From contig NZ_LT896716.1 of NCBI RefSeq assembly GCF_900187405.1, positions 62,001-126,000 of the forward strand: 64,000 nucleotides of DNA. The letters run 5' to 3'. Position 1 is the first letter of the stretch, and each line of letters opens with the position of its first letter. The notes beneath the pieces are model-generated. The model had not been told where the DNA came from. It did no database searches and saw only the letters and a list, made by a program, of their open reading frames with translations. The stretch comes from Geobacter sp. DSM 9736 (GTDB lineage Bacteria; Desulfobacterota; Desulfuromonadia; Geobacterales; Geobacteraceae). Shown one piece after another: positions 7,740 through 18,008 of the stretch. The position numbers and the translations under genes are program-made.

Positions 7740-9320
7740 TCAGTCGGCCAGAAGCGCCTGGTTGATCTCTATCTTCGCCTTCGCCTTCAGATCCTTGAGC
7801 CACTTGTCCATCGCCTCCTGCTGTTTCTTCGGCAGAAGCGATCGGGTTAACTGATCCTTCTGCTTCTGGAAATCCGCAGTACTGGCTGCTACGCGGTTCT
7901 TGAGCCTGACTGCATACCAGCGGTCGGCGACCTTGAAAGTTGTCTTTGCAACGGGTGCCGCACTGGTGAGATCGAACGCGGCTTCCATCAGGTCTGGGGA
8001 GGGGCCGATCTTGGGTACCACCGGATTTTTGTCGGAGTAGGAGAAAAGTCCGGTCTCCTGAACGGGAGCTCCTCCCTTGGCGAGCAGAGCCAGAGCATCT
8101 TCAGCTTTCTTCTTCGCAAGATCCCGTGCCTTTTCCTCGCGAGCGAGTTTCTCGACCTGTGTCCTTATCTGCGCAAGGGGCGGGACTGCAGCAGGCTTTC
8201 TCTCCTTTACCTTCACTATGTAGATGCCTTTAGGAGTCTCGATGGGCCCTCCCAGTTCACCCTGCTTGAACGTGAAGGCCCGCTTGAGAAGCTCGGTCTC
8301 GCCGGCGAGTTGCGCGGGAGGGGTCGAGGCTGAGAAGAGCGGCGTCTCGGAGACGGCTATGCCTAGAGATTTCGCGGCGGCGGCAATGTCTCCGGATTTC
8401 AGGTTCTTGTTTGTGGCGTCGGCAGCCAGCTCGTAAGCCTTTGTGGCGCCCTTGGCGCGCTGGGCGTCTGCCCGTGCACGGTCTTTTACTTCGGCAAAAG
8501 GCAGTATCCCGCCCTTTCCCTGGTATCGGTCGATGTTCTTCTGGTAGTAGGCCTGCGCTTCCTCATCGGTTACCGTGACCCCAGCAGCCACCTTGCCCGG
8601 ATCCACCAGAGCATACTGAAGGCTCACCTGCTCCGGAGTCTTGAACTGCTCCGGGTGCGCCTGGATATACGCATTGAGATCCTGATCGGTGAGTTTTACC
8701 TCCCCGGCCACGTCGGCGGGTGCGAAGGAAATGAACTGGAGTTCCACCGTGTCATTCTGTTTCTTGAAGGCCTGCAGTGCCTCTTCATCCGTCACCTTGA
8801 CCTGGTTCTTTACCTGCTCCCTGGCTTTCTTGACGAGCAGTTCCTCCTTCTGCGCATCCTCGAATTGGGTCGGGGTCATGCGGCTGGACCTGAGGATCTG
8901 CTGGTAGAGCTGGAAGTCGAAGGCGCCGTTCTTCTGAAAGGAGGGAACGGCGGCAACTGCGGCGGCGATCTCGTCCTTGCTCACCTTGATTCCCATCCGC
9001 TTCGCTTCCTTTCGGACGAGAGCCGTCTCGATCAGGTTGTCGAGGGCCGTTTTCTTGATCCCCAGCTGCTTCTCCATTTCGGGGGTCAGGGATCGCCCGT
9101 AGATCTGATCATAAATGTTGCGCAGTCGGTAGTAGCTGTTCTGGAAAGCCTCCAGCGAGATCTTTTCTCCGTTCACTTTGGCTGCGTAGGAGGCTCCCCC
9201 CACCGACGTTCCTCCTTCTCCCCAGACGAGGAAGATGGTGCCGATAAAGGAAAGGACGATTATGCCGAAGACTACCTTGATGATGACTGACTGCTTGTAC
9301 TTTCTCATTATGCCGAGCAT
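7740..9320 (-). CDS. ppiD: PpiD/SurA-type membrane-anchored periplasmic peptidyl-prolyl isomerase
   Basis: This is a 526-residue protein with a short cytoplasmic N terminus (MLGIMRKYKQS), one membrane anchor at about residues 13-35 (VVFGIIVLSFIGTIFLVWG), and a large periplasmic part. The segment at about 45-200 is a SurA_N-type chaperone domain (KVNGEKISLEAFQNSYY, VSKDEIAAAVAAVPSF). A parvulin-like rotamase region lies around 230-370 (TPEQVSLQYALVDP through PIETPKGIYIVKVKERKP), followed by a Lys/Ala-rich C-terminal chaperone part. PpiD helps proteins leaving the Sec translocon to fold. It is divergent from mreB and upstream of purC. The exact cis-trans isomerase activity of such forms is often weak or absent. 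Confidence 0.85.
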   Translation of the reverse strand: MLGIMRKYKQSVIIKVVFGIIVLSFIGTIFLVWGEGGTSVGGASYAAKVNGEKISLEAFQNSYYRLRNIYDQIYGRSLTPEMEKQLGIKKTALDNLIETALVRKEAKRMGIKVSKDEIAAAVAAVPSFQKNGAFDFQLYQQILRSSRMTPTQFEDAQKEELLVKKAREQVKNQVKVTDEEALQAFKKQNDTVELQFISFAPADVAGEVKLTDQDLNAYIQAHPEQFKTPEQVSLQYALVDPGKVAAGVTVTDEEAQAYYQKNIDRYQGKGGILPFAEVKDRARADAQRAKGATKAYELAADATNKNLKSGDIAAAAKSLGIAVSETPLFSASTPPAQLAGETELLKRAFTFKQGELGGPIETPKGIYIVKVKERKPAAVPPLAQIRTQVEKLAREEKARDLAKKKAEDALALLAKGGAPVQETGLFSYSDKNPVVPKIGPSPDLMEAAFDLTSAAPVAKTTFKVADRWYAVRLKNRVAASTADFQKQKDQLTRSLLPKKQQEAMDKWLKDLKAKAKIEINQALLAD

Positions 9321-9567
9321 ATGGAGAAGCTCCTTCGGAGAGATTGAGAGGCGGCAACGAGCCCGGTGAGCGGTGCGGTCGGAGTGGTGGTCATCCGGGA
9401 CAACGAGTTGGACATACTATTCTATTTCCCCCTCAAAAGCAACAATAACGTCGGTCGGGGAGGGTGGGGAAATGGGCCGGGGTGACCTGTCATGCGACGG
9501 GGGAGCAGTGCGGTGAGAGGGCAGATGTAGGTGCTGAAAAAGACGAGTGTAGCGCCTATTTATAGCT

Positions 9568-10669
<1,102 letters not shown>

Positions 10670-10675
10670 GAGGCT

Positions 10676-10807
10676 GTTGAAAAACAGCCATCGGCCGTCT
10701 GTGTAGCATCCCGCCTTCGCAGCAAAAGCGGCAGCTTCGGCGGAGCAGGCTGCTATGCCTCCTCGGGGCTTTCTGCGGGTGCGACGATCTGATTATTTTT
10801 TAACAAC
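10676..10807 (+). repeat. family A stop-codon-linked hairpin element, copy A2
   Basis: It starts 6 bases after the mreB stop with GTTGAAAAACAGCCATC and ends GATTATTTTTTAACAAC. The right half is close to the other copies (GGGGCTTTCTGCGGGTGCGA). The core is expanded by a secondary GC-rich hairpin between TGTAGCA and TGCTATGCC, so the structure is kept while the core sequence differs. The next 150 bases before the glycosyltransferase show no clear feature. Confidence 0.8.
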
Positions 10808-10958
10808 TTTGGGTTGCTTCAGAGTTTTCTCCCCCTTCGCCGCAGCCTAGTGAGCAAGGCGACTCGCGGAGAAGGCCTGTCCACGCGAAACCAGCTTTAG
10901 CGGAGACCTTGCGTCATCGCCTCTTTTAAAGCTCATCCCCATACCTTCGGACTTCCTA

Positions 10959-12053
10959 ATGGAGATAGACATCGTCGTTCCGGTCTGGAACCGGCCGGTT
11001 GAAACGCGATCCTGCCTCGTGAGCCTCGTCGAACATTCTCCCGGCGCCCGCTTCATTTTCATCGATAATGCCTGTGACCGTGAAACCGAGCGCCTTCTCC
11101 ACGAGGTAGCGGATGCCCTCGATCACCGCGCGCTCCTCGTTCGCACCAACTCCAATATAGGGCTCGTGCCTGCAATAAACCTCGGGCTGTCACGCGCGGA
11201 AGCCCCTTTCCTCGGGCTGGTGCGCAACATCTGCCGGGTCGGCAAGGGGTGGCTTCCTCCTATCCTCGAATTCGCCCGCTCCCATCCGGATGCCGGCGTT
11301 CTCATGCCCCTTCTGCTTCCGGAGGGAGCATCGGAAAAGAGGATGCCTGCGAATTGCTCCCCCGCAATGGAGGCCTCAGAGGCTTCCATCGATGCCATGG
11401 TTCTCAGGAGAGAGCTGTACGAGCGGGCTGGTGGGCTCGACGAGGGGCTGGATGCAGCCGTGTGGTGTGCCCGTGACTATGCCCGCCGAGCTCACCGCGA
11501 AGGTTTTCTTGCCTTCACGATAGGGACGAGCGTTGTATTTCGCAGCCCGGAGGCGACGCTCGGCTCCCCCTCGAAACGGGAGGAGGTCGTCCGGCGCAGT
11601 GCCATGCTATACCGGGAGAGATGGGAAGATGATTCCTCGTTCTGTATTCACTTTCCTGGCGAGGTAACCCAGGAAAGCATTCAGCAGAGGCTCGACCTGT
11701 TTCTGGCAGCCGCGCGGCAGGGGCATCGCGTGACGCTCCTCGTATCGGCGAAGCTCTCCCGGCGGCTCTCCGAGATGGGGATGAGTCGGGTTCACGAAAA
11801 CATCCGTATGGAACAGTTGCCTCGCCTCTTCACCGCAGGGGGGGCCCAGAAGCTTCTGGCAGCTGTTCGCCAAGCCTACTCCCGCACTACGGCGGTGACC
11901 GGGGTGGACGGTATACCCTTTCCGGGGGAACCGGAGGCGATACCTTTTTCCCGTTTCGAGGAGCTTGTTCGTGCTGCCGAGGCTGAACGGTTCCGGCCGC
12001 TGACCGCTCGGGACGATGTGCAGCAGGTTACTGAAACCGGAGGATTTGCATGA
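10959..12053 (+). CDS. GT2-family glycosyltransferase-like protein with altered catalytic motifs
   Basis: The 364-residue protein begins with the GT-A Rossmann start MEIDIVVPVWNRPVETRSCL and the FIDNACD strand typical of family 2 glycosyltransferases. Where active members have a metal-binding N-D-x (as in LLNNDxEV) this protein reads LVRNICRVGKGWL, and where an acidic pair is expected before the C-terminal helix it reads LDAAVWCARDYARRA. It also has about 140 extra residues with no domain I recognise. The gene overlaps gmhA by 4 bp and so belongs to the heptose operon. It may be a non-catalytic or rewired transferase acting in LPS core assembly. The family call is firm, the activity is uncertain. 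Confidence 0.7.
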   Translation: MEIDIVVPVWNRPVETRSCLVSLVEHSPGARFIFIDNACDRETERLLHEVADALDHRALLVRTNSNIGLVPAINLGLSRAEAPFLGLVRNICRVGKGWLPPILEFARSHPDAGVLMPLLLPEGASEKRMPANCSPAMEASEASIDAMVLRRELYERAGGLDEGLDAAVWCARDYARRAHREGFLAFTIGTSVVFRSPEATLGSPSKREEVVRRSAMLYRERWEDDSSFCIHFPGEVTQESIQQRLDLFLAAARQGHRVTLLVSAKLSRRLSEMGMSRVHENIRMEQLPRLFTAGGAQKLLAAVRQAYSRTTAVTGVDGIPFPGEPEAIPFSRFEELVRAAEAERFRPLTARDDVQQVTETGGFA

Positions 12054-12619
12054 CGTCAGAGATACTGTCGCAGCTCCGCGCCCATCAGGCGGTGATGAGC
12101 TTGATCGAAAAGGAACTCGTGGAGAAGGTCGCCGCATTGGTGGATATGATGGCGGATGCTCTTGGAAGTGGGAAAAAGGTGCTTGTGATGGGGAACGGCG
12201 GATCGGCGGCCGACGCCCAGCACCTGGCGGCGGAGATCGTAGGGCGGTTCAAGATGGAGCGGCGCGCGCTGCCGGCCGTGGCCCTTACGACGGACTCCTC
12301 GATCCTGACGGCCCTTGGAAACGATTACGGGTTCGAGTCCATTTTTCGGCGGCAGGTGGAAGCACTGGCTTCCCCCGGGGATGTGGTGATCGGCATCTCC
12401 ACAAGCGGCACGTCGGGAAACGTCCATTCCGCCCTTACCCTCGCTGCCGGAATGGGGTGCCGCACCGCAGGCCTCCTCGGCAGAGACGGGGGTACCATCC
12501 GGGACATCGTTGACATCGACCTCACCATACCCAGCGACGACACGCCGCGGATACAGGAGGGGCACATCACCCTGATCCATATCGTCTGCGACCTTGTGGA
12601 ACGTCGGCTTTTCAGCTGA
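12050..12619 (+). CDS. gmhA: D-sedoheptulose-7-phosphate isomerase
   Basis: GmhA (189 residues) converts sedoheptulose 7-phosphate to D-glycero-D-manno-heptose 7-phosphate, the first step to the LPS inner-core heptose. The SIS-domain signature is clear: VLVMGNGGSAADAQHLAAEIVGRF near residue 45, then ALTTDSSILTALGNDYGFE, the phosphosugar-binding GISTSGTSGNV near 117, and IQEGHITLIHIVCDLVE. It overlaps the upstream glycosyltransferase by ATGA and is followed by gmhB after 31 bp. Its length matches the family. Confidence 0.96.
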   Translation: MTSEILSQLRAHQAVMSLIEKELVEKVAALVDMMADALGSGKKVLVMGNGGSAADAQHLAAEIVGRFKMERRALPAVALTTDSSILTALGNDYGFESIFRRQVEALASPGDVVIGISTSGTSGNVHSALTLAAGMGCRTAGLLGRDGGTIRDIVDIDLTIPSDDTPRIQEGHITLIHIVCDLVERRLFS

Positions 12620-12650
12620 GGGAGCCCACTTCAGCGGCACGGGAATCACG

Positions 12651-13232
12651 ATGAAAGAGATGCGAACGAAACGCGCAGTTTTCCTTGACCGGGACGGCAC
12701 CATAAATGTCGATACCGATTACGTGCACCGCGCCGAAGACTTCGAGTTCATCCCCGGGGCGCCCGAGGCGATACGGCTTCTCAAGGAGGCCGGGCTGGTG
12801 GTGGTGGTGGTGACCAATCAGTCGGGTATCGGCCGGGGATACTACGACGAGGAGGCGCTGGCCGATCTGCACCGCTATCTCGACACGGAGCTCGCTCCTG
12901 TCGGAGCCTCCATAGACGCCTATTACTTCTGTCCCCATCATCCCGAGCACGCCGTCGGCGACTACAGGGTTGACTGCTCGTGCCGCAAGCCGTTGCCGGG
13001 CATGCTGGAGCAGGCTGCGTGCGATCTCGACCTCGATCTGCGGCGCTCTTTCATGGTGGGTGACAAGCTTTCCGACGTGGAGGCGGGACTCCAGGCCGGT
13101 TGCCGTACGCTGCTGGTCAGGACCGGGTACGGCGACAAGGCGGCCCCCAGTGTGCCGGAGGGGGTGACGGTGTGTGACGACCTGATGTCGGCGGCGCGCT
13201 CGATACTCGCCGAGCTTTCCCTGGAATCGTAG
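12651..13232 (+). CDS. gmhB: D-glycero-beta-D-manno-heptose 1,7-bisphosphate 7-phosphatase
   Basis: The protein has 193 residues from the ATG at 12651 ([16 protein letters not shown]). A longer frame from 12594 would overlap gmhA. It is a HAD phosphatase with motif [10 protein letters not shown], motif [15 protein letters not shown], the zinc-binding insert CPHHPE followed by the CSCRKP segment, and motif [18 protein letters not shown]. It removes the 7-phosphate from heptose bisphosphate. With gmhA it gives two of the heptose steps; the bifunctional kinase/adenylyltransferase hldE is not in the window. Confidence 0.94.
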   Translation: MKEMRTKRAVFLDRDGTINVDTDYVHRAEDFEFIPGAPEAIRLLKEAGLVVVVVTNQSGIGRGYYDEEALADLHRYLDTELAPVGASIDAYYFCPHHPEHAVGDYRVDCSCRKPLPGMLEQAACDLDLDLRRSFMVGDKLSDVEAGLQAGCRTLLVRTGYGDKAAPSVPEGVTVCDDLMSAARSILAELSLES

Positions 13233-13302
13233 CTTACGGTTTGACGCGGTTCGTTCCGATGTGATAAGAGCATCTCATTTATCTGTGAGAGGAAACGAGG
13301 AC

Positions 13303-14196
13303 ATGGGTATTACCAAAGGTATCATACTCGCCGGCGGCGCCGGCAGCAGGCTCTACCCGCTGACCCTTGTCGCCAGCAAGCAGCTTCAGCCGGTATACGA
13401 CAAGCCGATGATTTATTACCCCCTGGCAACCCTCATGATGGCGGGGATCAACGACATCCTCATCATTTCCACTCCGCAGGATACTCCTCGGTTTCAGTCC
13501 CTTCTCGGCGATGGTTCCCGTTGGGGCGTCCGCCTGACGTACCGCGTCCAGGCCGAGCCCAAGGGAATAGCACAGGCTTTCCTTGTGGGAGAGGATTTCA
13601 TAGACGGCGACCCGGTTTGTCTTATCCTGGGAGACAACATCTTCTACGGGAAGATGGAGCTCGACCGCGCTGCTGCCGGGTTCGGCTCCGGCGCGACGAT
13701 CTTCGGTTATTATGTCCAGGACCCGGAGCGGTACGGAGTGGTCGAATTCGATGCCGAGGGTAAGGCTGTGGGCATCGAGGAAAAGCCGGCCAGGCCTAAG
13801 ACGCATTATGCGGTTCCCGGCCTCTACCTCTATGACAGCAAGGTGGTGGATATCGCCCGCAACCTCAAGCCCTCCCCCCGGGGTGAACTGGAAATCACCG
13901 ATGTCAACCTGGAGTATCTGCGCCGCGGGGAACTCAGCGTGGTGAAACTCGGCCGGGGCATAGCGTGGCTCGATACGGGCACGCACCAGAGCCTGCTGGA
14001 GGCGAGCCATTTCATCGGCACGCTGGAGGCACGGCAGGGGCTCAAGATCGCCTGTCTCGAAGAGGTGGCCCTGCGTATGGGGTTCATCGATTGCGAGAAG
14101 ATGGCCGCCGTTATCGCCGATACTCCCAACTCGGCATACAGGGAGTATCTGCAGCGCGTGTACAATGAAATGGAGTTGTGCGGAGGGAAAATTTGA
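13303..14196 (+). CDS. rfbA: glucose-1-phosphate thymidylyltransferase
   Basis: The enzyme has 297 residues from the ATG at 13303, preceded by AGGAAACGAGG. It makes dTDP-glucose, the entry to dTDP-rhamnose and related sugars. The nucleotidyltransferase signature is at the N terminus ([16 protein letters not shown]), followed by [35 protein letters not shown], the metal-binding [30 protein letters not shown] and [14 protein letters not shown]. It is followed by an epimerase-like gene with overlapping stop and start. The rfbB and rfbD partners are not seen here, so the final sugar cannot be named. Confidence 0.95.
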   Translation: MGITKGIILAGGAGSRLYPLTLVASKQLQPVYDKPMIYYPLATLMMAGINDILIISTPQDTPRFQSLLGDGSRWGVRLTYRVQAEPKGIAQAFLVGEDFIDGDPVCLILGDNIFYGKMELDRAAAGFGSGATIFGYYVQDPERYGVVEFDAEGKAVGIEEKPARPKTHYAVPGLYLYDSKVVDIARNLKPSPRGELEITDVNLEYLRRGELSVVKLGRGIAWLDTGTHQSLLEASHFIGTLEARQGLKIACLEEVALRMGFIDCEKMAAVIADTPNSAYREYLQRVYNEMELCGGKI

Positions 14197-14681
14197 GTGT
14201 ACTTTGCGAATTCAAAAAGGGTAAAATCCACGATGTCGTCATCAAGCCGCTGACCAAGTTCATTGACGAGCGGGGGTGGCTGGCGGAGCTTTTCAGGACG
14301 GATGAGGTTGCCCAGGACATCGTTCCGGTCATGGCATACGTTTCGATGACCCAGCCCGGAGTGGCGCGCGGGCCCCACGAGCATGCGGAGCAAACCGACT
14401 ACTTCTGCTTCATAGGCCCTTCGAACTTCAAGGTCTACCTCTGGGACTCCCGGGCCGACTCACCCTCCTGCGGAATACGACAGACCATCTATGGCGGCGC
14501 CGACAGCCCGCTCATGCTGATCGTCCCTCCCGGTGTGGTTCACGCATACAAGAACGTCGGCATCGATAACGGCATAGTCTTCAACGCCCCGAACCGTCTG
14601 TACGCGGGGGAGGGGAAGAGATCGCCCGTCGACGAGATCCGCCATGAGGAGTCGGCGGGGTCGGTGTTCCTCCTTGATTGA
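14193..14681 (+). CDS. RfbC-like cupin, dTDP-4-dehydrorhamnose 3,5-epimerase family
   Basis: The product has 162 residues from a TTG at 14193 overlapping the rfbA stop; a GTG at 14178 is possible, but the GGAGGG sequence sits between the two and favours the later start. It is a small cupin: [17 protein letters not shown] is close to the RmlC N-terminal signature, and [20 protein letters not shown] corresponds to the RG-x-H strand. The late [15 protein letters not shown] differs from classic RmlC. It probably epimerises or isomerises a dTDP-4-keto sugar. Because the usual RmlC active-site stretch is modified, I give no gene symbol. Confidence 0.75.
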   Translation: MSVLCEFKKGKIHDVVIKPLTKFIDERGWLAELFRTDEVAQDIVPVMAYVSMTQPGVARGPHEHAEQTDYFCFIGPSNFKVYLWDSRADSPSCGIRQTIYGGADSPLMLIVPPGVVHAYKNVGIDNGIVFNAPNRLYAGEGKRSPVDEIRHEESAGSVFLLD

Positions 14682-14777
14682 CCCCTTGACTTGCCATGGC
14701 CATAGGGATGCGAAGGTGGTGTCGGCCAAGGTCGATACCTGTTTTCATAATGGTGTACATTGTCAATGATGTGATCG

Positions 14778-14800
14778 GGGAGGCTTTATTGCCTCCCTTT
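14778..14800 (+). terminator. hairpin with short T-tract before mreC
   Basis: GGGAGGC and GCCTCCC form a 7-bp stem around a TTTATT loop, followed by TTT only. It lies about 20 bases before the mreC start, so it may end the sugar operon transcript or act as a leader structure for mreC. Confidence 0.4.
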
Positions 14801-14819
14801 ACCGTTTCCGGGTGCGTTA

Positions 14820-15644
14820 ATGTGGGCGATTCTTAAAAAATACCGTGTTCATCTGGGGGTGGGAGCGCTATGTATGGCTGTCCTCATCTTTTACTCCCTG
14901 AACCTTCGCGCAAAATCACACGCGACCCCCTTCGAGCGGACCATGCTGAGCCTCGTTTCCCCCTTCGCGGAGACGGTGAGCAGTGTCAGCGACGCAGTAA
15001 CCGGCGTATGGAGCAACTACATCGATCTGGTAAACGTAAGGCAGGAAAACAAGCAGCTACGGGATAGCGTGAAGCTCCTAAATTCCCGGATGATTGCCGC
15101 TCAGGAAGCCCTCAATGCAAACACAAGGCTGCAAAGGCTTCTCGATCTGAGGGGTTCGCTGGATGCTCCTTCGATAGCTGCCTCGGTGATCGGGGATGAC
15201 GGTTCGGCATGGTACAAGACGCTGCTTATCAACCGTGGGGAGAAGGACGGAATCCGCGAGGGGATGCCGGTGGTGGCTGCTGAAGGAGTCGTCGGACAGG
15301 TTGCCAAAGTCGGGGCGGGAAGTTCACGGGTACTCCTCATGACTGATTATGCGAGTGGCGTTGCTGCCGTCGTTCAGCGATCCCGGGCCCGCGGAGTCGT
15401 GAAGGGGGCCGGTGGAGGCCGCTGCACGCTGGCGTTCACCGTCCGCGATGATGACGTCAAGGTGGGAGATATGGTGGTTACCTCCGGTATAGGGGGAGTG
15501 TTCCCCAAGGGATTGGCGGTAGGTGAAGTGACGATGGTAAAAAAAGGTGATTACGGGATTTTTCAAACGATCGACATCCGTCCCGCCGTGAACCTGATCA
15601 GACTTGAGGAGGTGCTCGTGCTCCTCCATACCGGCAATGATTAA
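14820..15644 (+). CDS. mreC: rod shape-determining protein MreC
   Basis: This 274-residue protein spans the inner membrane once (about residues 10-28, VGALCMAVLIFYSLNL), has a periplasmic coiled coil around 65-110 (VRQENKQLRDSVKLLNSRM), and a C-terminal double beta-barrel (ASVIGDDGSAWYKTLLINRG, GMPVVAAEGVVGQV, VTSGIGGVFPKGLAVGEV). It links MreB filaments to the peptidoglycan synthases outside. The stop overlaps the mreD start, and mreC-mreD-mrdA-rodA form one tightly packed operon. The gene is complete. Confidence 0.96.
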   Translation: MWAILKKYRVHLGVGALCMAVLIFYSLNLRAKSHATPFERTMLSLVSPFAETVSSVSDAVTGVWSNYIDLVNVRQENKQLRDSVKLLNSRMIAAQEALNANTRLQRLLDLRGSLDAPSIAASVIGDDGSAWYKTLLINRGEKDGIREGMPVVAAEGVVGQVAKVGAGSSRVLLMTDYASGVAAVVQRSRARGVVKGAGGGRCTLAFTVRDDDVKVGDMVVTSGIGGVFPKGLAVGEVTMVKKGDYGIFQTIDIRPAVNLIRLEEVLVLLHTGND

Positions 15645-16125
15645 AGCACTGAAGCTAGTTGTTATTCTTACGGCAGCACTCCTTTTGCAGGTTACGCTGC
15701 TTCCTCGTTGGGTCGCGGACCCGTTTCAGCCGAACCTGCTGATCGTTTTCGTCGTCTACCTCGGGCTGCGTGGGGGGGGGCGCGCAGACTGGACGCTCGT
15801 TCTCCTCCTCGGACTCATTCAGGACTCCTTCAGCGGGATCTACCTGGGCCTGCACGGCTTCTGCTACCTGCTTGTCTATCTCTTTCTCAAAAGCGTTGCC
15901 GACCGTGTCTACGCGGACAGCTCCCGGCTCGTCATTCTGATGGTGTTCATAGCCACGGTCGTCACAGGGCTGTTGCAGATTCTACTTCTTTCGATGTTTT
16001 CGGCTGCACCGGGCATATATGCCTCCATCTTCTACGCGCTGGTCCCTCAGGGACTCGTCAGCGCCCTGGCTGCCTCCGTCATGGTCTCTTTCCCCCTCTT
16101 TCCCTTTCTGGAGAAACACCGGTGA
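15637..16125 (+). CDS. mreD: rod shape-determining protein MreD
   Basis: The protein has 162 residues from the ATG at 15637 (MIKALKLVVILTAALLLQV), which overlaps the mreC stop by 8 bp. It is almost entirely hydrophobic with four to five predicted membrane helices, and includes QPNLLIVFVVYLGLRGG and the LIQDSFSGIYLGLHGF loop typical of MreD. It works with MreC and RodA/PBP2 in cell elongation. The end overlaps mrdA by 4 bp. MreD sequences are poorly conserved, so position in the operon is a large part of the evidence. Confidence 0.93.
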   Translation: MIKALKLVVILTAALLLQVTLLPRWVADPFQPNLLIVFVVYLGLRGGGRADWTLVLLLGLIQDSFSGIYLGLHGFCYLLVYLFLKSVADRVYADSSRLVILMVFIATVVTGLLQILLLSMFSAAPGIYASIFYALVPQGLVSALAASVMVSFPLFPFLEKHR

Positions 16126-18008
16126 GCGAGCAACGCTTTCTGAATAACGGCGAACCAAGAAATCGCGTCATGGGTCTGTCGCTGGCAGTGGCAACTGCAC
16201 TTTTCCTCCTGCTCACCCGACTCTGGTTCCTGCAGGTGATCGAGGTGGACAAGATGCAGGAGCTGTCGGAGACGAACAGGCTCAGGCTCGTCCCGGTTGC
16301 TGCGTCCCGCGGAGCCATCCTGGATCGCAACGGCAAGGTGCTCGTCAACAATTCCCCATCTTTCAGCGTCGGGGTGGTGCCTCAGGACGTCAAGGACAGG
16401 GAGGGATTGGTCGACAGCATCTCCGGCGTGCTCGACATCGCCAGGGAAGAGATCCTCGCCAAGTGGGAAAAGGGGAAAGGGCGCGCCAAGTACTTCCCCA
16501 TCATCATCGCGTCGAACATTTCACGGGACCAGCTGGAATACCTGGAGGAGAACCGGCTCAGGCTGCCGGGCATAGAAATCGCCATGAAGCCTGTCCGGGA
16601 GTACCCCAATGGGCAGCTTGCCGCGCATCTTCTCGGATACCTGGGGGAGATATCGGAGCGGGAGATGGAGAAGGAGGAATTTTCTGACTACAAACCGGGA
16701 GATTACATCGGCAAGAGCGGCATTGAGCGGAGCCTCGAACAGGAACTGCATGGAGAGGATGGCGGGCGGCAGATCGAGGTAGATGCGCGTGGGCGTTACC
16801 TGCGTACGCTCAACGAACGCCCCCCGACCATCGGCAACAGCGTCATGCTCACCATCGATCAGGAGCTGCAAAAAGCCATAGAGAACGCCTTCGGGGAGAA
16901 GGCCGGGGCTGCCGTCATGCTCGATGTCAACACGGGCGAGGTCCTTGCCTTCGCAAGCGCTCCTACCTTCGATCCGGCAGTCTTCACCGGCAAGATCTCG
17001 CCGGAGCAGTGGAAGGAGTACCTGGACGACAAGCGACGCCCACTGGAAAACAAGGCCCTGCGTGGGCAATACCCTCCAGGCTCGACATATAAGATAGTGA
17101 CCGCTCTCGCCGGCCTCGAAGAAGGGCTGATCGACCAGCACACCTCTGTATATTGCAACGGCTCCTACCAGTTCGGCAACCGGAAGTTCAGATGCTGGGA
17201 GCGGAAAGGGCACGGCACCGTCAACCTGAAAAAGGCGCTCCAGATGTCGTGCGATGTCTACTTCTACCAGCTTGGGGAGAGGCTCGGCGTCGACCGGATC
17301 GCCGCCTATGCCCGAAAGTTCAATCTTGGAAAGCCGCTCAACATAGGGCTGGAGCATGAAAAAGGGGGGCTGATTCCGGATGCGGCCTGGAAAGAGAAGC
17401 GGTTCAAGGAGAAGTGGTATCGGGGCGAGACGCTGCCTGTGGCCATCGGTCAGGGATACACGCTCACGACCCCTCTGCAGCTGGCTTCGATGATTTCGAC
17501 AGTTGCCAACGGCGGAACGATCTACAAGCCATTTCTCGTGAAAAAGGTTCTTGACCGGGACGGTAAGGTGCTGAAGGAATTCAAGCCGGAGGTAGCCGGA
17601 CGGGCGCCTATGAATCCGCGGAATGTGGAACTCGTCAAGGAAGGTCTTCTGGCGGTGGTGAACGAGCCCCGCGGCACCGGCGGCGCAGCCAGGCTTTACG
17701 AAGTGAAGGTGGCGGGGAAAACGGGGACGTCACAGGTCGTCAAGCTGCGGGACAGCAAGGGGGGGATCCCGTACCAGTTCCGTGACCATGCTCTCTTTGT
17801 CGCCTTCGCTCCGTACGATAAACCCGAGGTGGCGGTGGCGGTCGTGGTCGAGCATGGCGAGCACGGGGGCTCAGCAGCGGCTCCCATTGCCGGAGCTGCT
17901 CTTCGTGCCTATTTCCAGGAGAAAGGTATCATAAAAAAGCCGCAGAAGCCGGCTGAGGAAGCTGAAGCCGATGCTGAGGATGATGCTGCCCCCACCGAGG
18001 AAGAATGA
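16122..18008 (+). CDS. mrdA: penicillin-binding protein 2, elongasome transpeptidase
   Basis: PBP2 (628 residues) starts at the GTG at 16122, overlapping the mreD stop by 4 bp; the open frame extends much further upstream but reads through mreD. A membrane anchor lies near residues 15-35, followed by the dimerisation domain (NRLRLVPVAASRGAILDRNG, NNSPSFSVG). The transpeptidase domain has the SxxK serine in PGSTYKIV near residue 317, SCDVYFYQLG as the SxN region, and KTGTSQV near 531. It cross-links peptidoglycan during rod growth together with RodA, encoded next. The C terminus is a Glu/Ala-rich tail. Confidence 0.96.
   Translation: MSEQRFLNNGEPRNRVMGLSLAVATALFLLLTRLWFLQVIEVDKMQELSETNRLRLVPVAASRGAILDRNGKVLVNNSPSFSVGVVPQDVKDREGLVDSISGVLDIAREEILAKWEKGKGRAKYFPIIIASNISRDQLEYLEENRLRLPGIEIAMKPVREYPNGQLAAHLLGYLGEISEREMEKEEFSDYKPGDYIGKSGIERSLEQELHGEDGGRQIEVDARGRYLRTLNERPPTIGNSVMLTIDQELQKAIENAFGEKAGAAVMLDVNTGEVLAFASAPTFDPAVFTGKISPEQWKEYLDDKRRPLENKALRGQYPPGSTYKIVTALAGLEEGLIDQHTSVYCNGSYQFGNRKFRCWERKGHGTVNLKKALQMSCDVYFYQLGERLGVDRIAAYARKFNLGKPLNIGLEHEKGGLIPDAAWKEKRFKEKWYRGETLPVAIGQGYTLTTPLQLASMISTVANGGTIYKPFLVKKVLDRDGKVLKEFKPEVAGRAPMNPRNVELVKEGLLAVVNEPRGTGGAARLYEVKVAGKTGTSQVVKLRDSKGGIPYQFRDHALFVAFAPYDKPEVAVAVVVEHGEHGGSAAAPIAGAALRAYFQEKGIIKKPQKPAEEAEADAEDDAAPTEEE

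Noticed and set aside
13241-13269. Promoter before rfbA (TTGACG)
   Set aside because: A TTGACG hexamer is present, but no acceptable -10 sequence occurs at 16 to 18 bases.
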